Positions 21,201 to 33,522 of a stretch of 64,000 nt of DNA are shown here, piece by piece (position 1 is the first letter of the stretch; the number at the start of each line of letters is the position of its first letter). The position numbers and the translations under genes are program-made. A model generated the notes under the pieces. That model was given only the letters and a program-made list of their open reading frames with translations. It did not search any database and was not told where the DNA came from. This DNA comes from Cunninghamia lanceolata (Eukaryota > Streptophyta > Pinopsida > Cupressales > Cupressaceae): assembly GCA_027924645.1 (NCBI GenBank), contig BSBN01000242.1, positions 1,302,001 to 1,366,000 of the forward strand, written 5' to 3'.

Positions 21201-23683
21201 AATTTCACCAAATGGTAAATAGCTATCCCCTTATTTTAAGTATAAATTTCCATTTTCATAAACATATAAGACTTGTAAATTTACAAACAGATTATATTTA
21301 CATGCTAGATTTCCTCTAATCCTTCGAAATTAACAGAATCCATTAAATATGGAGAATAACTCAAATATTTAAAACTGTCTTTTCCATTTTAACATTGAAA
21401 AGAAAATTAACATTTCAACTAGTGAAGCAATTCCAAACTTTCAAATGTAAACAACTCAGATTAAGTTGCAAAAACGAACTTATTCTTTTCAGTAATACTT
21501 GAAACACAAAAATTGCTATTGAACAAAGGTTGCAAACATCAACTTAAAATTTTAAGCACATTCATATTACAGCTTCACAATCATGAATACCAACTCCCCA
21601 GATATGAACTTTCTCCTCCCAAACAGTATACAACTGAAAACTATGACAACCAATAATAACAAGATCAGGGAGGTGATTTTCTTCACTCCCAGAATATCAT
21701 TAATTTACAACAATAACAAGAGAGGTGTTCTCTCTTCATCTCTATGAAATGAACCAGGCCTAATTCTCATGACAAGAAGATAATCTGTTTCTTCATAAAT
21801 AGCCAACCAGAAGCTCCAAGAGAAAAACTTGCGTATCAAAGACAAACAAAGAAGAAAATACCACTTGTCTAGCTCTCCTCCCTACCGTAGACCCGCAAGA
21901 GGGTCACCCCCGAGCTAGGGAGACCATACTCACACCTGGGTACTCAAACACTCCACTTCACAACAGAAACAACAACAATCCCAAAACACACATACACCCA
22001 TGGCTATTTTACACAATACGGAAACTCAACTGCAGTGAGTTTCATAAGGGGCAGGAGAGTGGATACACTCGACTCCAGAGTGTCACCCTGACAGATAAAT
22101 GAACTCATATAAATTTCTCTTGGTCTCAACCAAGTGTGATCACAATTTGTAAGAAATCTGTATATGACTCTCAAGTCAAAAATACAGTCACAGATACATG
22201 CCCTCAAGGCTTTCAACATCCCAAAAGATGGAACAGGTATGCACCCGAGGAGGATCTCTCCTCCCCTACCCCAAACTTGATGAGCATTTCTCCCAAGTGG
22301 GAGACGCTCTGTCAAACACCCGACAAGAACCCCACAGAAAACAAATTTAAACACATATTCCAAACACATTTCATACACATTTCAGTTCTACCAAAACAAA
22401 GGTAAAATTCAGACCAACCTTGCAAAGCCCTCCTGGAATGAAGTTGTTGCAGAGTCCACAGAGTTCACTTCCAAGCTTAGCCACCAACTCCCTCTCCCTT
22501 CTCTATCTTCCAAACTAACTTCTCTATTTTTGGTAAGGCCCAAAATGAAAGATTTTCCCCAAAATTCAACTAACTCCCTCTCATCCCAAAATTTGAAAAT
22601 AAATAACCCAAAATTCTCTTTCTTTCTAATTTTGAGAAATGGGGAAGTGACACTTGTCACCTCCTCACCCTTCCCAAAAATCACTATTCTGTCCAGGTGG
22701 CTTATGTCACTCTCCATTCCCAAGGGTACTCCTTATTCCTTTCATGTGACTCCACTTTCTCATGGGAGAAATAAAAAAAAGAGTTAAATGGGAACAAGAC
22801 AGGTGACCCATGCCTCTTTCTCCTTTCTTCACATGGGTGTCCCCATAGTACATGGGGGAATCTTACTAAAGAAGAGGTAACTTTTACTAATGGATGGCAT
22901 CTCTTATCTAGGGAAAAGTAGAGGGGATGGGTTGAGTGTTGGTACAACCCATCATGTCCCCTCCTACCTCCAATTTTCGCCACTTAACTTCAGGAGAAGG
23001 TTAAGTTGACTAGATGGAGGTTACTCAAGGGTTACCCATGCCAAATGGGCCCCTGGACCCATGGGGTAGAACCCAGGGTCAATTTTAACCCATACAAGAC
23101 ACCCCAGGTCAAGGTAAAGCACAAGAAAAAGGGCCTCATAATTTAAATAAAAATAGAAATTTCAAATTCAATCTCTTTACAACACTTACTTATAAAAATA
23201 ATGTTACATGAGGGTAACCTAACCCATTCGACCATACGAAAGACCACATTACATCATGACATCAAACACAAAGAGATCTTGGTTCTTCGTGGAACCAGAT
23301 CGGCTTAACAGGGAATAACACTTAACAAGGTGTGGAATGATCTCCGAAATCTGTGGTTTGATTAGTAGTCCCTGCACACTCAATTACAAGATCAGTAACC
23401 ACATAAATTCATCATAGCCGAAGCAACTGAAATAACACATGCATTCTCATGCCTTAGTACAATTTAACATAATTTAAAAATCATATTACAATTTTCCATC
23501 ATCCCTAATTCATTTTTCTGAAAAGTAACTTATCCAAACATCACCCAATTAGTTTTTCCGAAAACATAATAAAGTTAAATAGTCTTGACAAATTTCGGGA
23601 ACTGCTATCCCACAAATATGAAAGTAACAATAACAGTACTGTAAATAGTCATAACAACAGTAGTAAAAAGGGCGGTCCTCACA
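21201..23683. other. Right part of insertion S, no gene seen
   Basis: AT-rich to mixed DNA. A short pairing phrase, GACCCGCAAGAGGGTC, occurs near 21890. No recognised domain on either strand. Confidence 0.5.
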
Positions 23684-24899
23684 GGTACATTGGAGATATG
23701 CAAGGGGCAATGTATATCGCAAAGGTAAATGAGGTGAATGTATGTCCGACATACATTGGGAATGTACATTGCAAATATACAAAGAGGCCGACATACATTC
23801 ACTATAGTGACAAAGGGTCATCGGCCGATGCATATACAAAGAAGGAAATGTGCAAAGCGCCGATATACATTTGGTGGGGCCCGCAGGTATACAAAGGAGA
23901 TTGTATGTGTTCGACATATAATGGTGAGATACAAGGCAGAATGTATATCGGGTAGATGCATTGGCAGCGATGTACGAGAAGATACATGCAAGGCAAGAAC
24001 CAAAGGGATGGGCCCACCAGTTGCATGTATGTTTTCCTTGTATGTTTGCATTGTATATGCGATATACATTGGTTAATGCATTTACGATATACAAGGCGGA
24101 CCCGACCTAAAAGTCAAATTTGGCGAATTCAGCCATGGCATCCACAGCTTGTATGTATATGGTGCTTGTATATGCCGATATACAAAGGAGACATACAAAG
24201 AAAGAACATGCAAGCTGGACTCGATTTGAATTTCAAAGTGCTTCATAGTCATTTGAGATCCGCGGGTTGTATATTGCGTTTGTATATGCAATATACAAAG
24301 TGATATATGCAAAAGGGAGATACAAGCCAGACCCAAATGAGATTGCGATTTGTCCTATAAAGTTTTGGGGTCCGCACCTTGTATGCAGGAAGTTGTATGT
24401 ATATGCATGTTCTTATGCATATGCAAGGCTGAAAAGGGCAAAATAGATGGCGAAAAAGTTAGCGATGGAAGCACAGGGTGCCTATGTGGCATAATTTCAT
24501 TGGCTCGCAACTTTTCAGCGTAATTTGAGGCCGTAGATTTTGGCGATAGGGAGGAAATCGACGGTTCTGTTTCAAAGAATTTTATGCGATGGATTTTCTT
24601 TGTGCCTGCAGCTATTTTTCGAGCGGGAAAGGTTTCAAAAGCATACAATTGTTGCATTCCAGAAGGCCTTAGGTAGGTTGGCATTAATGGCAAAGAATTG
24701 CAAAAGCATGGGTCGATGATTGACAGGCCAACCACCATTTTTAATAGAAAATCTCCAGACGGCTGCACATCTCTCGATTTTACCTGTTTTTCCTTCCTGT
24801 TCTGCCTGGACATTCAATGTTTTGGGCGCCATTCTTGGTGCATTGTATTTGGCAGAATTTTGAAAATCCTTGTAATTTTTGCTGAGTGCACAGTCTTGT

Positions 24900-24907
24900 T
24901 ATAAAAG
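24900..24907 (+). promoter_or_regulatory. TATA box of element B LTR
   Basis: TATAAAAG in CTTGTTATAAAAGGCAAAAT; the 3' LTR has the same at 29932-29939. This would drive the gag transcript of B. Confidence 0.6.
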
Positions 24908-25827
24908 GCAAAATGTGTTACTCGTTTAGGTTGTTGAAGACTTGGGCTTTTTTGGGGGAAAAATAACAAAAAATAGAGTATTTCTTGGTTGTTTTATCTT
25001 TGTTGGAGTTTGAGTTGCATTTGAGTGCACCTTGCACATATGTTTAGTTTCTTGTCATTTTATATGAAAAATGCATTATTGCATCTGTTTATCTGTCTGT
25101 CTCCATTTGTTGTATGCATTTTCTTCTTTTGAATCTGGTTGCTAAGGGTTTCTCAGATTCTAGGGTATAGATTTTTGTATCACATGCTTAATCTCTAACT
25201 TTCATTCAAGGAGTGGATTAAATTGTTTTAGGTTAAGTGTGGGGAAGAATGTATGTCAGCTGGGATATTTGTAAGCAGAGATAGTTAAATACTTATCCTT
25301 AGGTGGTGTTTGTAAGGCAAATACTAGTCCTAACACCTTGAAACTCGAATGCCAGTGCAAATCATCCTTTGGTATATGTCTAGTTGACTCCTTGCCCTGA
25401 GATAGGCACTGGTCTGCATTCTGTGTAGTGGTTATGCTTCCAAAACCCCCTGTCTTGCATCCAAAATTCAAAATAAATCCTTTCATTATTCCAACCTGTT
25501 AGTTTGTAGGAGTAGGATTAGGACCTCTGCATGCTCTAATTCATAACCAGTTTGATATGTCCAAGAAAGTTGCCAAACTTGTGATCTATCATTCAAACCT
25601 TGGTCCTTACATGAGAGTATTCTGCCTGTTATTGTAAAGCTAAATTTTATTGTCATTGGGTGAGTCAAAGTTACATCTTTAGCTATAGGGATACCCCCCT
25701 TGGTGCGGCAGAACCAAAAGTGAAGGGGAGGCAGCTCACGCAATCTCCTGTATGTGTTGGCTAGATCTGCCTGTACATTGGAACTGGCAAACCCTCTGCT
25801 GATCCAGAGAGAAAGAACCAACAGAAA

Positions 25828-25845
25828 TGGCGACTCCGCTGGGGA
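25828..25845 (+). other. Primer binding site of element B
   Basis: TGGCGACTCCGCTGGGGA begins 4 bp after the 5' LTR. The sequence resembles the tRNA-Arg-type site I associate with Tat/Ogre-like Ty3 elements (from memory). Element D has TGGCGACTCTTCTAGGGA at the same place on its own strand. Confidence 0.8.
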
Positions 25846-25881
25846 TGTTGTATTGACAGTGTTATTTTTGTCCATCCGAGT

Positions 25882-25911
25882 CACCAACAGATTTGGCGAC
25901 TCTATTGGGGA
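25882..25911 (+). repeat. Second primer-site-like copy in element B
   Basis: ACCAACAGATTTGGCGACTC then TATTGGGGA repeats the LTR-end and primer-site junction at 25817-25845 about 66 bp downstream. The first copy is the true junction because the 3' LTR and the target duplication agree with it. A weaker third motif, GCGACTCTGCATAAAAGAAC, lies at 26043. Confidence 0.75.
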
Positions 25912-26400
25912 GTTGAAATAAAAATACCTTGTTGCAGCAAAAGAAAAAATTGTATGTGTGGCTCTACTATTGGAGAACCCAGAAAGAAGAAATGAATTTT
26001 CAGCTTCAGCTTATTTGAAGCTCATTCCTCTGCAAGGAGGTAGCGACTCTGCATAAAAGAACCTGATAAAGGACACAAAAAGTGTTAAATTTTATTCTCT
26101 CAGTCAGGGAAAGGAATTTGCAGCTGCTGCAACATATCCAGGTAATTTTTATAGGTTGTAAAGGATTCTCTATTTGGTGAAGTAGCACTGGCTAAAAGGG
26201 AAATATTGGTGAACCTTGCATGCTTGTGTATCTGCTGAGAACCTAGTTTGTATTTTCAAAAGAAGCATGCAATGTTGTTAAAAGACTCATTTAGAGGATT
26301 TTATGCAAGCTGAAACAACAGCCTGTATTTTAAAAGCCTAAGGTCATTGTTGTTAAAAAGGAAATCTGAGTTTAGAAGAGGGTTGCAAAAACACATAAAG

Positions 26401-28200
26401 ATGTTTTATCAGCCCATGCACCCTTGTGAGGTGTCAAATGCAACAATGTATAGTGATCAGTCCCAACCATATAATAAAAGGAGTTTCAACATTAATAGAT
26501 ATAAGCCCATAAATTTCAATGGCATTTGTGGCTATCCAAATGCTTTTCCATCTAAAATTAGAAAATATTTGCCTAAATTCAATGGTATAAAGGATGAATC
26601 AGCTGAGAGACGCTTGTAGCAGTTTATAAATGTTATAGATGATTTTGAGATTGACCATGAAGATGTAGTTATGAGATTATTTGTTCAATCTCTAGATGAG
26701 GATGCAAGGGATTGGTTCTCATATCGTCTAGCTTACTCTGTCAGCTCTTGGCAAGATTTTAAATCTGCATTATTAGAACAATATGGTGAAAGAATGTTTG
26801 AATATGCAGTTATTAGTGATTTTATGTATATTCACATTGAAGAAGATGAGTTAATTCCAGCCTTTAACCTCAGATTTATGAAGGCATTGAAGAGAATACC
26901 AGAATGCATGAGACCTAATGATGCATTGTGTCTAGTTGTCTATTTGGGAGCATTTGATAAGCAAATGAGCTATAGATTGAGAGATAAGGAGCCCACTACA
27001 TTTCATCAGGCACATCAGTTTGCAATAGACATTGAAAACAATTGGAGGTATGGACATCAAAAGGGTTATTTCTCTAAAAATTTCTACTGCCCTGTGGTCC
27101 CCAATGTTGATGAAAGATATAATTTATATGTTGAAAATGAATGTCAAAGCACTCACACCCCTATTATCCCTGTTTATGCATCACTCCAAGTTAATGATGA
27201 CTTTGCCATGGAGGAGGATACCCTGATTTGTCGAGCAAATGAAGTTGATCATAATGACCTTTCAAGTGATATTAATATGCCAGCCCTTAGCAAGGAGCAT
27301 TCATGTTTAAATGATCCAATTATGTATAGTTGTGATCATATGGATCAAGAGTCAATTCCAGTTTCATCAGGAAGTATTAGAGGGCTGGAAAATGATATAG
27401 ACAGTTCAGCTTCAAAGTGCATTGAAGTAGCAGAAATCTTGTATGTGGGCCAATCAGATGATGAAAAAGAGTTGGATTGTCATGAAGAAGAAGCAGAGGC
27501 TTTTACAATGAATATGAATCCCCTTTATGATGAGCCTTCAGATGCATTTGACATTGTGAGTCATGACCTTCATTGGTGCAGATTTAACCCTCTTTTTGAA
27601 GATAATGATGAATATCAAGAAACAACTGACATGGGTGTTGCATCAGTTTGTGAAGAGGGGACACATGAATCAGATATCTTCAGCTCTTGTGAAGATAATA
27701 TGGATATGCAAACTGTGGATAATGAATGTTCATCAGTTGGTTCAGACCTGTGCAACTATGGGTGTGTGGATCAAGATTTGTTATCACTGTCAATGAGTGA
27801 TATAAATGATATTGAGGGTCTCATATTTTCTGAGTGTTTTCAGTTTCTAGATCAGCTAGATGAGTGCCTGGTAATATGCAGCAGCCAGGTGGACAGTGAA
27901 GAATGCCAAGAGCAACATGATATATTGTTAGAGAAATATAACAGACATATGTTGCCTAATGCTGAAGAATTTTATAGTATGTATGGTTATGTATTTGATT
28001 GTGAGATGCAGAGTGATAGAGGCAATACTGACAAAGGCAAATTTTCACAAATGGTGAAGTATGTAATTGATAAGATCAGCCTGTGGGCAAATTATGTCAG
28101 TGTTTTTAGCTGCGGTTGGGATTATTCAGATCAGAATCAGGGATTTGATAGGAAAAAAATGTGGTTCTTCATTTTTGGCTGCCCAGGGCCGCCAAAATAA
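26401..28200 (+). pseudogene. Gag protein of element B (Ty3-type), one nonsense codon
   Basis: A single frame runs from ATG at 26401 to TAA at 28198-28200, broken only by TAG at 26617-26619 (context ERRL-stop-QFINVIDD, which fits CAG to TAG). The conserved retrotransposon gag region spans about 26560-27060, with KYLPKFNGIKDESAE, LFVQSLDEDARDWF, SWQDFKSALLEQYGE and FNLRFMKALKRIPE. These are the order and spacing of Ty3 capsid domains. The following 370 residues are acidic and low in recognisable structure, and there is no CCHC zinc knuckle. No protease or polymerase follows. An ATG-type restart at 26671 would give 509 residues. The length is above usual for a capsid alone because of the acidic tail. 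Confidence 0.8.
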
Positions 28201-28320
28201 TGTTTAAAAATGTGATTCGTGATGCAGGTTGGTGCAACTTTGACTCTGTGCCCAATGGATAAGGGACTGGTCTGCATCCCAGAGATCTGAAGTTCTCGCC
28301 ATGCCTGTAAGAGGCATGCA

Positions 28321-28337
28321 TCCCCAGACAGAGCCAT
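28321..28337 (+). other. 3'-LTR-proximal priming region of element B (atypical)
   Basis: TCCCCAGACAGAGCCAT precedes the 3' LTR where a purine tract is expected. It is not a classical polypurine run, but element D has GTCCCCAGTTAGAGCCAGA at the matching place on its strand. Confidence 0.5.
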
Positions 28338-30439
28338 TGTTGGTGCCTGCTGCTGGTTCAGGTTTCAAATATTCATATGCAAGCACTTTTCAGAAAAATC
28401 AAAAAATTCTAAGTCTTTCGGCCTTTGTAGTTGAAAAATACAAAAAATAGTTGTATGTGCATGGCCTTTTGTATGTACATGCAAGTCCAAAGGTACATTT
28501 GGGCATACAAGTCGGTTTATATGGTCAATCGGCCTCCAAAATAGTAAAAAATTGGTTGTATGCATTTCACAATGCATATCGGGTTGGTATATGCATTGAG
28601 GAATCTGTCGCAGATTTTGGGAATATGCTGCATTTGTATCTAAGGGATTGCATGTATATCTCATTGTATGTTTAGACATACAACGGGTAGATGCAAGTGG
28701 ACATACAATGGAAAGGTACATTGGAGATATGCAAGGGACAATGTATACCATAAAGGTAAATGAGGTGAATGTATGTCTGACATACATTGGGAATGTACAT
28801 TGCAAATATACAAAGAGGCCGACATACATTCACTACAGTGACAAAGGGTCATCGACTGATGCATATACAAAGAACGAAATGTGCAAAGCGCCGATATACA
28901 TTTGGTGGGGCCCACGGGTATACAAAGGAGATTGTATGTGTTCGACATACAATGGCGAGATACAAGGCAGAATGTATATTGGGTAGATGCATCGGCACCG
29001 ATGTACGAGAAGATACATGTAAGGCAAGAACCAAAGGGATGGGCCCACCAGTTGCATGTATGTTTTCCTTGTATGTTTGCATTGTATATGTGATATACAT
29101 TGGTTATATGCATTTGCGATATACAAGTCGGACCTGACCTAAAAGTCAAATTTGGCGAATTCAGCCCTGGCGTCCATGACTTGTATGTATATGGTGCTTG
29201 TATATGCCGATATACAAAGGAGACATACAAAGAAAGAACATGCAAGCCGGACTTGATTTAAATTTCAAAGTGCTTCATAGTCATTTGAGATCCGCATGTT
29301 GTATATTGCATTTGTATATGCAATATACAAAGCGATATATGCAAAAGGGAGATACAAGCCAGACCCAAATGAGATTGCGATTTGTCCTTTAAAGTTTTGG
29401 GGTCCATGCCTTGTATGTAGGCAGTTGTATGTATATGCATGTTCTTATGCATATGCAAGGGTGAAAAGGGCAAAATAGATGGCAGAAAAGTCAGCGATGG
29501 AAGCACAGGGTGTCTACGTGGCATAATTTCATTGGTTGGTGACTTTTTAACATGATTTGAAGCCGTAGATTTTGGCGATAGGGAGGAAATCGACGGTTCT
29601 GTTTCAAAGAATTTTAGGCAATGGATTTTCTTTGTGCCTGCAGCTATTTTTCGAGCGGGAAAGGTTTCAAAAGCATGCAACCGCTGCATTCCAGAAGGCC
29701 TCATGTAGGTTGGCATTAATGGCAAAGAATTGCAGAAGCATGGGTCTATTATTGACAGGCCAACCATCATTTTTAATAGAAAATCTCCAGACGGCTGCAC
29801 ATCTCTCGATTTTACCTATTTTTCCTTCCTGTTCTACCTGGACATTCAATGTTTTGGGCGCCATTTTTGGTACATTGTATTTGGCAGAATTTTGAAATGC
29901 CTTGTAATTTTTGCTGAGTGCACAGTCTTGTTATAAAAGGCAAAATGTGTTACTCGTTTAGGTTATTGAAGACTTGGGCTTTTTTGGGGGAAAAATAAAA
30001 AAAAACAGAGCATTTTTTGGCTGTTTTATCTCTTTTGGAGTTTATGAGTTGCATTTGAGTGCACCTTGCACATATGTTCAGTTTCTTGTCATTTTATATG
30101 AAAAATGCATTATTGCATCTGTTTATCTGTCTGTCTCCATTTGTTGTATGCATTTTCTTCTTTTGAATCTGGTTGCTAAGGGTTTCTTAGATTCTAGGGT
30201 ATAGATTTTTGTATCACATGCTTAATCTCTAACTTTCATTCAAGGAGTGGATTAAATTGTTTTAGGTTAAGTGTGGGGAAGAATGTATGTCAGCTAGGAT
30301 ATTTGTAAGCAGAGATAGTTAAATACTTATCCTTGGGTGGTGTTTGTAAGGCAAATACTAGTCCTAACCCCTTGAAACTCGAATGCCAATGCAAATCATC
30401 CTTTTGTATACGTCTAGTTGACTCCTTGCCCTGAGATAG

Positions 30440-31689
30440 TGTTAGATCTAGGCCACACGACTGAGAGGGGTGGGGTGAATCAGTTATACAAAATTTGCTC
30501 TATTTCAAACACTTAAATCCTCTTTGTTATTTAATAGCATATCAATTAATCACTCATGAAAGCATAAAACATAAACACTAGAGCAAATATACATCAACAC
30601 ATGAGACACCAAGATTTTGACGTGGAAAACCTGATCAAGGAAAAAACCACGAGGTGATTAACCCAAGGATTATTCTCTATTAGAAGAATAAGAAAAATAG
30701 ATGGCACATGCCAATTAGGGCTCACTGCCCGAGCACACTGCTCACAAGAGGCACACTGCCTACAAGAGACACACTGTCTACAAAGTAACAAGTATTACAA
30801 ACTTTAACTGGAGATTGACATCTTTACCATGCCTGGATCAGTTCCATTTAAGCCCAAAAACTCTTGCTCTGCCTTTCGTACTTCTCTTCGCTATACCTCA
30901 CTCATCACCACAAGACCCTCTACAAAATGAATTCACAATCCCTTATTTATACAAGGCATCGACTTAGGAACAATCATCTAAGTTGGCAAACACCTACAAG
31001 ATCATTTGCAAGATGTGTAATACATCCGGTCAGCCTGTCTTAGGAAGAACACCAATATCCGTGGTTATTCTTCAAATGCAAACTCAAACTTCAATGTGAA
31101 CTGCCAATAAGAATTGTACATGATCAAAAGATCACCAAAACCTTTCCTGAGTCATCAAGAACATCCGCACTTTATCAGCTTACTAGAATTCTTTTGTTCT
31201 TCATCTGAAACTTTAGGAACACAGTCTGTCATCACTGTCATAATGAAAAAGGTTCTTCCGAACCTCCAAACCATGAACAAGTCTAGTTGTAACTTCACAC
31301 GAACTTCTTCAACACTCTCTCCAATCCGCAGAATGAGATAATGCAATTCCGGATCTCACTAGACCAATCTATGACACTCTGTCACCACTGAATGCCTGTC
31401 AGAACCAGTTCTACTTGAGCGATCATAACTTCTTCAGATCTTCATGTGGACCTCTGAAATCTTGCCTGGAACATCTCAAGACTCATATCTACAAACCCTT
31501 TAAATCGCATCCTCTGATCCTCAACCTATTGAGGACTTTTGCCTTCTTGTCATCACTGTTCTTCACTGTTCCTGATTGAGACTAATTTCCTCAATATCCT
31601 CAACACACAGCTCATCTAATCCTTCTCATTAATGCAATATGAGTATGTTGACATCAATGACAACACTGTTTAACCTCATACTTGTAACA
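30440..31689 (-). repeat. 3' LTR of element E (minus-strand sense)
   Basis: Partner of 36202-37449. TATAAATAA in minus-strand sense at 30943-30951. Short ORFs here are not genes. Confidence 0.9.
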
Positions 31690-31701
31690 ATCTCCCCCTT
31701 T
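31690..31701 (-). other. Polypurine tract of element E
   Basis: Minus-strand AAAGGGGGAGAT directly abuts the 3' LTR, a typical copia purine tract. Confidence 0.85.
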
Positions 31702-32010
31702 GTCATTGATGATAACATATGATGTGAAAAACTATCAAGACAAGAACTTCTCCTTTCTGTCACAACTCCCCCTATCAATAACAACTCTACACGTCTTCTC
31801 TTCCTTTACTGCTCCCCCTTTGATCATCAACCACTTGTTTTTCACATGTCTTCTCTCCCCCTTTGACATCAATGGCAAAGGGCTCATACTTGCAATTCTA
31901 ACACATCAGAATCATACCAGCTGCTCCCCCTTAGTAGCAGCTCCCCATCATCAATCCAGATGACAAGATATGACTGTGATATCCACCGAAATGATGCACA
32001 TCAGTGCATC
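31702..32010 (-). other. Untranslated stretch between pol and 3' LTR of E
   Basis: Plus-strand view is rich in CTCCCCCTTT motifs (near 31745, 31813, 31856 and 31924), that is, repeated purine tracts on the sense strand AAAGGGGGAG. No coding seen. Confidence 0.6.
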
Positions 32011-33522
32011 CTAGTTCATCACCGGAGGGGCCATGACCCCTAACTTCTCCCTGAGATACTCAAAAGAGTCCTTGGGAAGAGGTTTAGTAAAAATATCTAC
32101 AAGCTGATCCTTGGAGGGCACATACTCCAATCTGACTTCACCCTTGTTCACTTGCTCTCTCAGAAAGTGAAATTTGATAGATATATGCTAGGTCTTAGAA
32201 TGCAACACCGGATTCTTAGAAATATTTATTGCACTTGAATTATCACAGAAAATTATGATAGGCTCCTCATATTCTACTTGAATATCTCTTAGCATTTGCT
32301 TCATCCATAAAAGTTGAGTGCAACTTCCTACTGCTGCAATGTATTCTGCTTCAGTTGTAGACATGGATATTGCCTCTTGTTTCTTGCTTAGCCAAGAAAC
32401 CAACCTTTTTCCCAAAAAGAATGCTCCTCCACTTGTACTCTTTCTATCATCCACATCTCCTGCCCAATCTGCATCTGTATATGCATGAAGAGAAAAATTA
32501 TGATCTCTAGGATACCATAGACCATACTCAACTGTTCCTTTTAAGTACCTAAAAATTCTTTTGATTGCCATGACATGAGATTCTCTGGGATTAGCCTGGA
32601 ATCTCACCACAAGACCAACAGCCTGCATTATATCTGGTCTAGTCTGAGTGAGATACAATAATCCTTCAATCATTGATCTGTACTTGGTCTGATTTGTCTT
32701 AGGAGAGTCATCATCTTTGCTCAACTTACATCCGGTAGCCATGGGAGTGTTCATTGGCTTTGAATCTTCCATTCCAAATTTCTTCAATAGTTCTTGCACA
32801 TATTTGGTCTAAGAGATAAAGATTCCTTTCTTTGTCTGAGTAATTTGTAGACCCAAGAAGAAATTCATTTCACCGAGCATTGACATTTCTAACTCACTTT
32901 TCATTTGGTTTGCAAAGGTTTTAAACATATTGTCTCTTCCTCCAAAGATGATATCATCAACAAATACTTCAACAATCAAGATGTTTTTATGATCAATTTT
33001 GAAATATAGGTTACTATCAGCAGTACCTTTGTTGAAACCAATCTTCAAAAGATGTTTGTCCAGCCTTTCATACCATGCTCTTGGAGCTTGCTTTAGACCA
33101 TATAGTGCCTTCTTTAATTTGTAGACCATATCACCATGCTCAGATAACTAAAATCCATCCGGTTGTTCAATGTACACCTCTTCTTCTAAGTCACCATTCA
33201 GGAAAGCAAATTTGACATCCATCTGATACATTTTGAAATCTTTGAAGGCAGCAAATGCAAGAAATAGTCTGACTGCTTCAATTCTTGCCACCGGAGCAAA
33301 GGTTTCCTCAAAATCAATCCCTTCTATTTGAGAGTAGCCTTTGCAGACTAATCTGGCTTTATTTCTGATTACTTCACCAACTTCATTTAGTTTGTTCTGA
33401 AAGACCCATTTGGTTCCAATCACATTCTTGTTTCTAGGTCTAGAAACAAGATCCCAAGTGTGATTTTTCTCAATTTGCATCAACTCTTCCTCCATTGCTT
33501 TGGTCCAATTTTCATCATTGCA
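32011..33522 (-). pseudogene. Reverse transcriptase-RNase H of element E
   Basis: Starts near [20 protein letters not shown] (33520) and shows [40 protein letters not shown], the polymerase motif VFVDDIIFGG (about 32940-32970) and ALYGLKQAPRAWY. The RNase H part carries YTDADWAGDVDDRKSTSGG and SKKQEAISMSTTEAEY, then FTKPLPKD near the end at TAG 32011-32013. TAG stops occur at 33148 and 32809, both at positions where the family has Gln (CAG to TAG), and at 32188, where Lys or Gln is usual. No frameshift is seen in this part. Full-length domain content, but not translatable as one chain. Confidence 0.9.

Larger units (their letters stand above)
18531..23683. mobile_element. Insertion S: 5,153-bp element with TG...CA ends, probable giant solo LTR
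   Basis: It interrupts the 5' LTR of B between two copies of GGTAC (18526-18530 and 23684-23688). The undivided partner at 28700-28730 shows the empty site with one GGTAC. It starts TGTCATGCCCACATTTTCC and ends GGCGGTCCTCACA. Its two ends do not repeat each other and I see no coding region, primer site or purine tract. TG...CA ends plus a 5-bp duplication are the marks of LTR-element integration, so a solo LTR left by recombination is the simplest reading, though 5.15 kb is very long. Inside are several (TA)n tracts, a GC-rich 30-bp minisatellite and two strong hairpins. Confidence 0.75.
18150..25823 (+). repeat. 5' LTR of element B, split by insertion S
   Basis: LTR sequence runs 18150-18530 and resumes at 23684 (GGTAC repeated as target site), ending CCAACA at 25823. 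It aligns with 28338-30439 plus 37450-37871. It contains TATAAAAG at 24900-24907 and a stretch rich in TGTATATGC and ATATACA words (23690-24430). Confidence 0.9.

Noticed and set aside
23549..24336. Several Cys/Tyr/His-rich ORFs, repeated at 28661-29245
   Set aside because: They lie in the paired LTRs of element B upstream of its TATA box and are open in many frames at once because of TGTATA/ATACA words.
25486..25887. 133-codon minus-strand ORF
   Set aside because: It crosses the LTR-primer junction of element B in antisense and recurs only because the LTR is duplicated (37585-37872).
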